Assembly (NCBI GenBank): GCA_002746535.1
Contig: NVWA01000021.1
Location: forward strand, 46,251 to 110,250
DNA from: Planctomycetota bacterium
GTDB lineage: Bacteria; Planctomycetota; GCA-2746535
Direction: 5' to 3'
Length of the DNA: 64,000 bases
Part shown: in pieces, positions 18,413-25,704 of the stretch
How positions within the stretch are numbered: position 1 is the stretch's first letter
Layout of the letters: each line of letters begins with the position of its first letter
Program-made: the position numbers and the translations under genes
The notes under the pieces: model-generated
Database searches by the model: none
Seen by the model: only the letters and a program-made list of their open reading frames with translations
Told to the model about the DNA's origin: nothing

Positions 18413-18450
18413 TCGAGCGTCGAACCGTCACCCTCCTTAAAAGAAGGGGG
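18389..18450 (+). repeat. Family-2 palindromic repeat, single diverged copy
   Basis: Begins AACAACCACCCCGTCAGC like the arms at 17804-17971, diverges in the middle (TCGAGCGTCGAACC) and ends in the CCCTCCTT...AAGGGGG hairpin. With 17923-17971 it forms inverted termini around the DUF559 gene. The remaining ~200 bp to the dnaE start hold no gene. Confidence 0.75.
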
Positions 18451-18647
18451 CTTTTTAATGATATATTCTATTATTTATATGTATAGTATAAAGATAAAAG
18501 CATATATGGTAGTTGCTTTTAAGGGTCGGCACAACTTTTAATTGTGAAGAGTTAAATTAGTTAGTATATGATGAATTTTTTAAAAAAAGCACTTGTTAAA
18601 ATGTATATATAAATATAGTGAATATTATTATTATTTAAGATTGACTG

Positions 18648-20612
18648 ATGATTTTATTTGCCCGAAGCCATTTTAGTTTGATGCAAAGCGTGCTTTCGCC
18701 TCGGGATATTTGTATTTTAGCCAAGAAATTTGGGTATGAAGCGATTTGTATTGCTGACGTCAATAATTTTTATGGGTTGCCAGCAACATTGCGGGAGGCT
18801 AAAAAAAGAGATCTAAAGGTTCTTATTGCGATTACTCTAAAAGATGACAGCTTTGAATCTATATCTGTGGCGATCAATCATGAAGGCTATAAAAATCTAT
18901 GTACCTTGATCACAAAAGTTCATTGTGAAAAGAAATCAATTCTAGACTTAACAGAATATTTTGGCGGGCTTGTTTTTTTTAGTAGATGTATAGAGACCTC
19001 TTTATTTTTAAGGATGAAAGAATTCAAGGTCTATTGGAAATGTGATTTGCCATTGTTGTTAATGCCTAGGGGAATTATTGAAAGAGATATACCTCCTATG
19101 GCTGTTCATGATATTTGTGCTTATCAGCAACAAGATTGCGAAACACTTTGTCTAATGGATTCTGTCAGTAGAAATGAATTGTTATGTGAACAAGTTAGTT
19201 TCCCCATAAATATTTTTAAAAAACCTGATGAGCTTGAAATTTTCTTTTCACCAAATCTTTATGCGATGGAAAACCATAGATTATTTTTAGAAAGTTATCA
19301 GTATATCTATCCTTATGAAGTTAAGTTTCCTAATTATGTAACACCAAATAATACTTCTCCTGTCGATTTTCTGAGAGGTCTTGTGTATGAAGGTGCGAAG
19401 AAACGATATCAGAAACTTGATGAAATTGTTTGTAAAAGAATTGAGTATGAGTTAGGCATTATCTCAGATAAAGGATTTGCTGCTTATTTTTTAGTGACGT
19501 GGGAAATCGTCAATCAGGCAACTCGTACTTGTGGTCGAGGTAGTGGTAGTGCTAGTGTTGTCAGTTATTGTCTTTTTATCACGAATATTGATCCTATTCG
19601 ATATAACTTATTATTCGAACGTTTTTTAGAACCCGAACGAGTTGATTACCCTGATCTAGACATTGATTTTGCATGGGATGAGCGGGATGATATTTTAGAA
19701 TATGTTTTCGATCATTTTGGTCGGGATCGTACAGCCATGGTTTGTAACCATATCTGTTTTAAGACTCGTATGGCTTTTAGAGTTTCTGCTAAAGCTCATG
19801 GTATTGCTGAAGATAAAATTGAAGGCCTTTCGCATAAAGTGCGGAGAATTTTTAAAAAATCAACTCATGAGCTTAGTGAATTGGATGAGAAGGTTATTGA
19901 GATTACGCAACTTGCTTTGAAGTTAATTAGTAAACCTCGTTGTATTTCTGTCCATTGTGGTGGTGTTGTGATTTGTTCGACTCCTATTGCAACAATTGTT
20001 CCGGTGCAGATTGCAACGAAAGGTGTGCCGATTATTCAATGGGAAAAAGATGGTGCGGAAGAGATGGGATTAATCAAGCTAGATTTATTGGGTAATCGAA
20101 GTTTAGCTGTCATACGTGACGCGATTATTAATTTAAAGAAGCAAGGTATTGAGTTGGATTTTCATAAAGTGGATCCAACACTAGATATGGAGACGATTAA
20201 ATTGCTTGAGAATGGTGATTCGATAGGTGTCTTTTATATTGAAAGTCCGGCAACGAGGTTATTACAGCGACGTACACGAAAAGGGGACTTTGATCATGTG
20301 GTGATTCATAGTTCGTTGATTCGGCCGGCTAGCAATAAGTCGATACAAGAATATACGAGAAGAGTTCTTGGTAAAAAGTGGGAACCTTTGGAGGTCACGT
20401 TTGAAAAAATAACGAGTGATACTTATGGGATTCTTGTGTATGAAGATCAGGTCTTAAAAGTTTCTCATGATTTGGCCGGGTTTTCTTATAGAGAGGCGAA
20501 TGTGTTGCGTAAGGCATTGTCGCGCGAGGATGGAAGTGCTCTTAAAGTTTTAAAGAAAAACTTTTTTAGGGGAGTTGAGCTTGCTGGGAGCGCCGGCAGC
20601 TTGCCGGCTTAA
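18648..20612 (+). CDS. DnaE-type DNA polymerase alpha subunit, N-terminal part of an interrupted gene
   Basis: 654 residues covering the PHP, palm and most of the fingers of a C-family polymerase. The catalytic Asp residues are present: Asp338 and Asp340 in PDLDIDF, and Asp479 in IKLDLLGNRSL; GRGSGSASVVSYCL is the conserved glycine loop. The PHP domain is degenerate (RSHFS where HxH is usual; ADVNN where TDHGN is usual), so proofreading-type activity is unlikely. The frame runs into the left arm of a palindromic insertion and ends with eight foreign residues (GSAGSLPA). The rest of the protein is encoded at 20732-21712. The size and the neighbouring dinB suggest an error-prone (DnaE2-like) rather than the main replicative enzyme; that is inference. 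Confidence 0.85.
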   Translation: MILFARSHFSLMQSVLSPRDICILAKKFGYEAICIADVNNFYGLPATLREAKKRDLKVLIAITLKDDSFESISVAINHEGYKNLCTLITKVHCEKKSILDLTEYFGGLVFFSRCIETSLFLRMKEFKVYWKCDLPLLLMPRGIIERDIPPMAVHDICAYQQQDCETLCLMDSVSRNELLCEQVSFPINIFKKPDELEIFFSPNLYAMENHRLFLESYQYIYPYEVKFPNYVTPNNTSPVDFLRGLVYEGAKKRYQKLDEIVCKRIEYELGIISDKGFAAYFLVTWEIVNQATRTCGRGSGSASVVSYCLFITNIDPIRYNLLFERFLEPERVDYPDLDIDFAWDERDDILEYVFDHFGRDRTAMVCNHICFKTRMAFRVSAKAHGIAEDKIEGLSHKVRRIFKKSTHELSELDEKVIEITQLALKLISKPRCISVHCGGVVICSTPIATIVPVQIATKGVPIIQWEKDGAEEMGLIKLDLLGNRSLAVIRDAIINLKKQGIELDFHKVDPTLDMETIKLLENGDSIGVFYIESPATRLLQRRTRKGDFDHVVIHSSLIRPASNKSIQEYTRRVLGKKWEPLEVTFEKITSDTYGILVYEDQVLKVSHDLAGFSYREANVLRKALSREDGSALKVLKKNFFRGVELAGSAGSLPA

Positions 20613-20721
20613 TGTTTTCGTAAAAGTAACAGCGAAGTTTAGAGAAGTGGTTAGTTTTTTTTAATATATTTTTTGTGGTGTGCATTTTTTAGGTTAAGCC
20701 GGCAAGCTGCCGGCGCTCCCA
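20585..20721. mobile_element. 137-bp palindromic element inserted in the dnaE gene
   Basis: Perfect 28-nt inverted arms (20585-20612, 20694-20721) around an 81-bp spacer; outer ends TGGGAGCG and CGCTCCCA. Each arm is itself a hairpin (GCCGGCA-GCT-TGCCGGC). Removing exactly these 137 bp joins the two dnaE frames in phase through ...FFRGVELA + EENMSKYEK..., giving a 975-residue polymerase. No protein is encoded and no clear target duplication is visible. The related copy lies at 6747-6881. Confidence 0.85.
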
Positions 20722-20731
20722 GGAAGAGAAT

Positions 20732-21712
20732 ATGAGTAAGTATGAAAAAACAACAGCAATTGAGGAGATATGGTCAATGATTGAAAGTTTTAAGGGATAT
20801 TCTTTTTGTAAAGCTCACAGTGCTTCTTACACGCAGGTTAGTTTTGAGAGTGCTTATTTGCGAAGACACTATCCAGCTGAATTTATGGCGGCAGTTTTGA
20901 GTAATGGTGGCGGTTTTTATAGTACGTCAGCTTATATATCAGAGTGTTTGCGGATGAAATTGAAATTTTACCCAATTGATATAAATGAAAGTGAATATAA
21001 ATATGAAGGCTTTGACGATATCATTAAAATAGGTTTTCAAGCGATCAAAGGTTTGAATCGTGATGGAATCAAGAATGTAGTTGAAGAAAGAAATCTTAAG
21101 GGCGAATTTAAATCACTGTATGACTATTTGAGTAGAACTCGCCTATCTTTCTCTGACAACAAATTATTGAATTGCTTGAATGCTTTCAAGGAGATATGTC
21201 AGTACAACACGACTCAAACATATTGGTTAATCTCACAGTTCTATCTTAATCGACGAGATCCTTATCAACAAGTTCTGTTTTTGCAAGAAGAGCCTGAACC
21301 ACCTAACTTTCAAGAGAAAATAGATCTAGAGCAATGGATGGATCACTATGAACTATGTGGGTATTTATTAAATGATCATCCTTTTGTGTTATGGGAAGAA
21401 CGTATAAAGGCCATGAACATTTCTTATGTACCAGCTTGCGAAATTAAACGGTACGTTGGCAAGGTGATTACGGTATTAGGTTTTCCTATAACTCAAAAAA
21501 CAGCTAGGACAAAAAATGATGAGTACATGTCTTTTTATAGCTTCGAAGACCAAAACACCCTATATGATGTGACGTTGTTTCCTAGGGAGTATGAGAAATA
21601 TCGCGATGAAATTGTTAGCAAGACACCTTGCTTGATCAATGGTCTTGTCGAATCTGAATTTGATGTTGAGACGATTACATTGAAGTGGTTAAAAAAAGTT
21701 AGTGTTTGTTAA
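20732..21712 (+). CDS. DnaE-type DNA polymerase alpha subunit, C-terminal part of an interrupted gene
   Basis: 326 residues continuing the polymerase: AIEEIWSMIESFKGYSFCKAHSASY is the conserved end of the fingers, FQAIKGLNRDGIKNVVEER a helix-hairpin-helix segment, and GKVITVLGFPITQKTARTKNDEY the OB-fold start. The ATG has a good SD (AGGAAG, 5-6 bases away) that lies at the edge of the inserted palindrome, so separate translation of this half is possible. Whether the two halves assemble into an active enzyme is unknown; a pseudogene is the simpler reading. Confidence 0.82.
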   Translation: MSKYEKTTAIEEIWSMIESFKGYSFCKAHSASYTQVSFESAYLRRHYPAEFMAAVLSNGGGFYSTSAYISECLRMKLKFYPIDINESEYKYEGFDDIIKIGFQAIKGLNRDGIKNVVEERNLKGEFKSLYDYLSRTRLSFSDNKLLNCLNAFKEICQYNTTQTYWLISQFYLNRRDPYQQVLFLQEEPEPPNFQEKIDLEQWMDHYELCGYLLNDHPFVLWEERIKAMNISYVPACEIKRYVGKVITVLGFPITQKTARTKNDEYMSFYSFEDQNTLYDVTLFPREYEKYRDEIVSKTPCLINGLVESEFDVETITLKWLKKVSVC

Positions 21713-21961
21713 AGAAATAATTTCCAACATTAGCTAGAAAATACGGAAATAATTGAACTCAAATCAATTGAAAAGAATTAGAAGGAATATTGCTCGTAAA
21801 GAACTCTTAGCCTAATTATCATACCATTTGTACCAATAAATTCGAAATTCCAATTAAATTAAGTAATAAAAGGAATGATCCCTGTTCACATTAAGTGCAA
21901 TTAATGAGTAAGATTAAAAACTGTTTGATTCTCAAAAGGATGTAAGCAAAATACAGATGAA

Positions 21962-21986
21962 ACTCTAAGTGACTTTAGAGTATACT
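21962..21986 (+). promoter_or_regulatory. Palindrome plus -10-like box upstream of the lipoprotein gene
   Basis: A palindrome ACTCTAA-N6-TTAGAGT (21962-21981) directly abuts TATACT (21981-21986), about 18 bases before the ATG at 22004. The arrangement looks like an operator overlapping a promoter, but the -35 (ATGAAA, 18-bp spacer) is weak. The 291 bp before it (21713-22003) hold no gene. Confidence 0.3.
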
Positions 21987-22003
21987 TTTAGAGATCATTA
22001 TTG

Positions 22004-22798
22004 ATGACATGGAACAATCAGTACGTCAGAAATATCAAAGAATATATTAGTATATTCTTTATACTTTTTTCCATAACATTAAATGGATGTTTTTCAGATC
22101 CCACGCCGAATTCTAGCACAAAAAATAATTCTCAAAAAAATATTAACGGTAAATCCATCAAGAAAACCGATGAGCCAAATCAAAAAGATAAAATAGAAAT
22201 TACAACTGCTAACGAATACGAGCCTTCTGAAATTTTTGAACCCACAAATTTAAAAGGTACGATTCGTTTTAAATTAAATTGTTATGAGACAGCATTAAAA
22301 GATTTAATCCTAATTTTTGGTAATAAAATTATAGATGGCAATGTTAAATATGAAAAAGAAAATGGTATTCATGAAAGAAGGTTGAGACCTCGAATTAAAA
22401 AAAATATTATAGAATTAGGAAACCTACCTTCAGGAGACTATTTTTACGTTATTAAAGGTCCGAGAGTTAGAAACATGCTGCCGAGAAAAATCATATTACC
22501 AACTGAAAAGGGTTTGACCGTAGAAGTAGGTGAATTTGAGGCTTGGAAGATTTTTATAATGACTGATATACCTCTAAGTAAATTACCTTTGGTGGCAAAT
22601 TTGAAGTTTCCGCATAATAAAAAGGAGTTAATTATCAACAGAAAATATTATGATTATTTCTCAGTTTATATTAAAGATCATAAACCTTTGAAATTTGATT
22701 TTAATTCTGGCGGTTATTCTAATAGCGGTGCGCCACATTTAGAACATGTAGAAGGAACTTTGTACATCTTCAATATTAAGCTAAATAAACCCCAATAA
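22004..22798 (+). CDS. Lipoprotein of unknown function
   Basis: 264 residues from the ATG at 22004 (a TTG one codon earlier is less likely). A long N-terminal region leads to a hydrophobic helix and a lipobox (TLNGC, Cys about 30), so the protein is lipidated. A Ser/Asn/Lys-rich linker (about 35-70) precedes a predicted beta-rich domain beginning LKGTIRFKLNC, which resembles a carboxypeptidase-regulatory or Ig-like fold (YETALKDLILIFG...LGNLPSGDYFYVIKG). No catalytic motif seen. Followed at 103 bp by the membrane coiled-coil gene on the same strand. Confidence 0.6.
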   Translation: MTWNNQYVRNIKEYISIFFILFSITLNGCFSDPTPNSSTKNNSQKNINGKSIKKTDEPNQKDKIEITTANEYEPSEIFEPTNLKGTIRFKLNCYETALKDLILIFGNKIIDGNVKYEKENGIHERRLRPRIKKNIIELGNLPSGDYFYVIKGPRVRNMLPRKIILPTEKGLTVEVGEFEAWKIFIMTDIPLSKLPLVANLKFPHNKKELIINRKYYDYFSVYIKDHKPLKFDFNSGGYSNSGAPHLEHVEGTLYIFNIKLNKPQ

Positions 22799-22900
22799 AG
22801 TTCAATAATTTTAGATTTCTTTTTATTTATGAACGACCATGAATACAATCTTAAAAAATAAATTTCGAAATATTCGAATAACACTTCTATAAAGAAAAAG

Positions 22901-23590
22901 ATGACTGAAGTTACAGAAAAACAAGAAGCGGATGATATAAAACCCTTAACGGTGAAGGATTATGCTAGTCAAGTTCCTTCATCAAAATTTAATGGCGTCC
23001 ATATATTCTTGATGGTTGTTATGATGTTTCTTGGATTTTCCATTGGCCAAATTACTGGTTTAGATAATTATAAAAAATTAGTTACCCAAAAAATAGAATC
23101 TGATATTTATGCAACATTAGAATTTGCTTCATTAAATTCAATGGCGAATGAAGAACTTCATGAAATTTTAAAAGAGTTAAAAGATATTCAGCCATCAATA
23201 TCAGAGGAATCTGGGAAATCAAAATTAAACGAATTGATTGTTAAGCTAGAGAAATCTAAAGTTAAATATTCACAACGCAGAGAATTGTTTACAGAAGAAT
23301 TAGAAGAAGCAAGTAAGCATAAAAAATTATTGTATGACTCAATAAAGAAAAATGCGAATGAAAATAAGCAGATCAAAGTTAGTTTAGCTGAATTATATTT
23401 ATTGAGATTAATGGAGTTGTTGAATAAAAAAGATTTGAAAAAAATAGATTCTTTTACCTTAGAGGAAAAGGAACTAATCTCAAGAGTCATCACTAACATA
23501 ATAGCGCTATCACCCAATCATAAAGAAACGATTGATAGATTGTTTCCAGAAATCAGCAAAAGGTTTATTTCAAAGAAGAACCACAAATGA
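22901..23590 (+). CDS. Membrane-anchored coiled-coil protein, unknown
   Basis: 229 residues. A cytoplasmic N-terminus of ~30 residues precedes one TM helix (VHIFLMVVMMFLGFSIGQI, about 34-52). The rest is highly charged and helical with heptad-like Lys/Glu/Leu patterning (about 60-160), so a coiled coil outside the membrane is likely. I do not recognise a family. The convergent gene at 23678 ends 87 bp away. Confidence 0.55.
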   Translation: MTEVTEKQEADDIKPLTVKDYASQVPSSKFNGVHIFLMVVMMFLGFSIGQITGLDNYKKLVTQKIESDIYATLEFASLNSMANEELHEILKELKDIQPSISEESGKSKLNELIVKLEKSKVKYSQRRELFTEELEEASKHKKLLYDSIKKNANENKQIKVSLAELYLLRLMELLNKKDLKKIDSFTLEEKELISRVITNIIALSPNHKETIDRLFPEISKRFISKKNHK

Positions 23591-23677
23591 AATGTTCAAA
23601 ATAAATATTTGACAAGAATTTCTATTACTCCAAAAATCCTATTTTTTCTAAACAAATCACTTATGGTTCAAGAAGGA

Positions 23678-24196
23678 CTATAGCTCTAGAACCTTCTTCA
23701 ATTTAGACGTCTGATCGTTGAGTGTTTTTAAATCTTTTATTGCTATTGGTTTCTTTTGTTTAAGAAATGATGAGGATGTTTTAGAAAAAGCTAAGAGCAT
23801 TTTATTATTTACCTTATATTGAGATCGTTGTTTTCTTGTTAATATCTTTTGGATTTTTATATTTACTTTTTGTGTCATTGATAGGTGAAGATTTGTTTCA
23901 CAGATAAATTTTTTATTCATATCCTTTTTATATTTATTTTGAATTAGAGCACTCGTAGGGCATTCACCAGTAATTTGTACGAACTTCATATAATTAGGCA
24001 TAACTGCACTTAGGCTACTCAACAGGACTTTTTTAATTTTTAATCGTTGGTCTTTTGAAAGATTTAAGTTTGCAAAAGCAATGCTTTCATTAGCCACATG
24101 ACTGCTGGCCCATTGATAAGTTGAGTTTGTTTTTTTTGATCCTGCAAATGCCAGAAAAGGCAGAAGTGTTAACGTAAAGACTAAAATTTTAATCAT
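23678..24196 (-). CDS. Secreted LTxxQ-like sensor protein, paralogue of the anti-sigma C-domain
   Basis: 172 residues with a clear signal peptide (MIKILVFTLTLLPFLAFAGS, cleavage about 18-19). The mature protein aligns by eye with the C-terminal domain of the neighbouring anti-sigma factor: IAFANLNLSKDQRLKIKKV against PAFSNLNLNKDQRSKLKSL, then a shared Tyr-Met, a Cys-Pro (GECPTSAL against YNCPLTKI), a DxNK motif, a downstream His and the RKQRSQYKV/DEDQKIKYL pair. The LNLxxDQRxKLK rhythm is that of CpxP/Spy/ZraP/CnrX-type periplasmic proteins. It probably competes for or reports the same signal as the anti-sigma factor. AGGA precedes the start. Confidence 0.65.
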   Translation of the reverse strand: MIKILVFTLTLLPFLAFAGSKKTNSTYQWASSHVANESIAFANLNLSKDQRLKIKKVLLSSLSAVMPNYMKFVQITGECPTSALIQNKYKKDMNKKFICETNLHLSMTQKVNIKIQKILTRKQRSQYKVNNKMLLAFSKTSSSFLKQKKPIAIKDLKTLNDQTSKLKKVLEL

Positions 24197-24219
24197 TGTA
24201 TTTGTCCTAATGAAAATAT

Positions 24220-25161
24220 TTATTTAATAAGTGGCTGTAGCTGATTTAAATACGCCAGTGTATTTTCCTTCAGCTTCATTTTTGAACCACTTAAATATAA
24301 ATGACCATTCTCATTAGAATATTTCCTAATTATTTCAGAAATATTTAAATATTTTATTTTTTGATCTTCGTCTAGAGTCTCTAATATCTTTTTTTCAAGA
24401 ATATTAGTCATGGCTGTATGAGCTCTTGCCCAAACAAACATCTCTTTATTGATATCATCCGCATGTGCTTTTTGAACAATTTTTGTAAGAGGGCAATTGT
24501 ATTTAATGCCTTTAATATTCTTCATGTAACCGTTCATAACTAACTTTGAATTATGATTAAACAAAGATTTAAGTTTACTTCTTTGATCTTTATTTAAATT
24601 AAGATTTGAAAAAGCAGGTCCGTAATTGACAAGAGTTTTGCTGTAATATGAGAATATATTTTTTAAATTTTTAGTAGGGTATTGAACCATAGCTAGTGCA
24701 ACTGGAAGTTTCATTTGTTCAATAGTTAGTTTTTCAGGACTCTTATGTGCATTGACACTTTTTTCAGGAGACTCTTTATTGTTTAGATTGTCTTTATTGT
24801 CGCTTTTGACAATTGGTTCACGAGGATCAGCTTGCTTATTAATACTTTCAGCATTATTGCCATAGATAAAATAAAATATATTCGCAATAGTTAAGAGGGC
24901 AGCAATGGATATTAAAGCATAAAGAACCTTGTGGGATTTTTTAACTGGCAAAGGTGTGATTGAATTTGAAGTCCTATCTGTTAAATAATCAGTTTCTTTT
25001 AATAAATCGTTGCTGACTATTCCAAAAAGAGCTTCATCATGCACCAAATCTAACAATTCAGTTTGGATATCTATATCTTCCTTAAGCAACAGATAAAACT
25101 CTTCTGATTCACCCTCAGACAAATCTTCACGTAGGTATTTATTCCAATAGGTTTCAATCAT
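24220..25161 (-). CDS. Transmembrane anti-sigma factor with LTxxQ-like extracytoplasmic domain
   Basis: 313 residues. Residues 1-60 (YLREDLSEGESEEFYLLLKED) are the short N-terminal sigma-binding segment typical of the PVC-type anti-sigma factors. One TM helix lies at 79-100. A Lys/Asn/Glu-rich linker (105-145) leads to an extracytoplasmic domain (about 165-313) with NLNLNKDQRSKLKSLFNHN and LDEDQKIKYLNIS, reminiscent of CnrX/CpxP-like sensors. The preceding sigma gene stops one base before this start, so translation is coupled. The role is to hold the ECF sigma factor at the membrane until a periplasmic signal arrives. Confidence 0.78.
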   Translation of the reverse strand: MIETYWNKYLREDLSEGESEEFYLLLKEDIDIQTELLDLVHDEALFGIVSNDLLKETDYLTDRTSNSITPLPVKKSHKVLYALISIAALLTIANIFYFIYGNNAESINKQADPREPIVKSDNKDNLNNKESPEKSVNAHKSPEKLTIEQMKLPVALAMVQYPTKNLKNIFSYYSKTLVNYGPAFSNLNLNKDQRSKLKSLFNHNSKLVMNGYMKNIKGIKYNCPLTKIVQKAHADDINKEMFVWARAHTAMTNILEKKILETLDEDQKIKYLNISEIIRKYSNENGHLYLSGSKMKLKENTLAYLNQLQPLIK

Positions 25162-25162
25162 T

Positions 25163-25687
25163 TTAGTCTGTCATGCTCTTTAATTTTTTAGTAACACAGG
25201 TTTTCAAGGACTTCCGATACTTTAATAGTCTCAGTCTTATTGTATTTTCGGATATCTCCATTTGATTTGCTATTTCTCTTATAGATGTCTTCTCCCAATA
25301 GAATGCATGAATCACCTTAATTATTTCTATCTTAAATTTTTTCATGCAATCTTTTAGGGCATTTATTTTCATTTCTTGGATTGACATGTCATTTTCTGAT
25401 GATTTTGATTCAATGATTCTTGATATCAAGGCCTCTAAAGATTCGTCGCCAACTAAAGTAAGTTTTTTATTTTTTCTTAATCGTTCCATGCATTTTAAAA
25501 AAACGATACGTTTAACCCATTGGGTTAGGCTGGTTCCTTCTTTAAATTTGGCTTGTTTTTCTATAACGACAATGTAGCTATCTTGAACAACATCTTCTGC
25601 CGCTGCCCAATCTTTTACAATTGCATAGGCATAGGCCACCATTGAATTCTTAAAGCCAAATGCTTCTTCAGCCAATTTGAAATTCAT
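25163..25687 (-). CDS. ECF RNA polymerase sigma factor (Rhodopirellula/Verrucomicrobium type)
   Basis: 174 residues, the size of a minimal ECF factor. Region 2 contains AAAEDVVQDSYIVVIEK (about 28-44) and WVKRIVFLKCMERLRK (about 62-77). Region 4 carries FYWEKTSIREIANQMEISENTIRLRLLKYRKSL (about 128-160), a helix-turn-helix, ending with the KTCVTKKL tail typical of the family. It redirects RNA polymerase to stress or surface genes. Operon order is HEAT-like protein, sigma, anti-sigma, secreted paralogue, all on the minus strand. Confidence 0.88.
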   Translation of the reverse strand: MNFKLAEEAFGFKNSMVAYAYAIVKDWAAAEDVVQDSYIVVIEKQAKFKEGTSLTQWVKRIVFLKCMERLRKNKKLTLVGDESLEALISRIIESKSSENDMSIQEMKINALKDCMKKFKIEIIKVIHAFYWEKTSIREIANQMEISENTIRLRLLKYRKSLKTCVTKKLKSMTD

Positions 25688-25704
25688 TTGATCCGACCTT
25701 GCTA

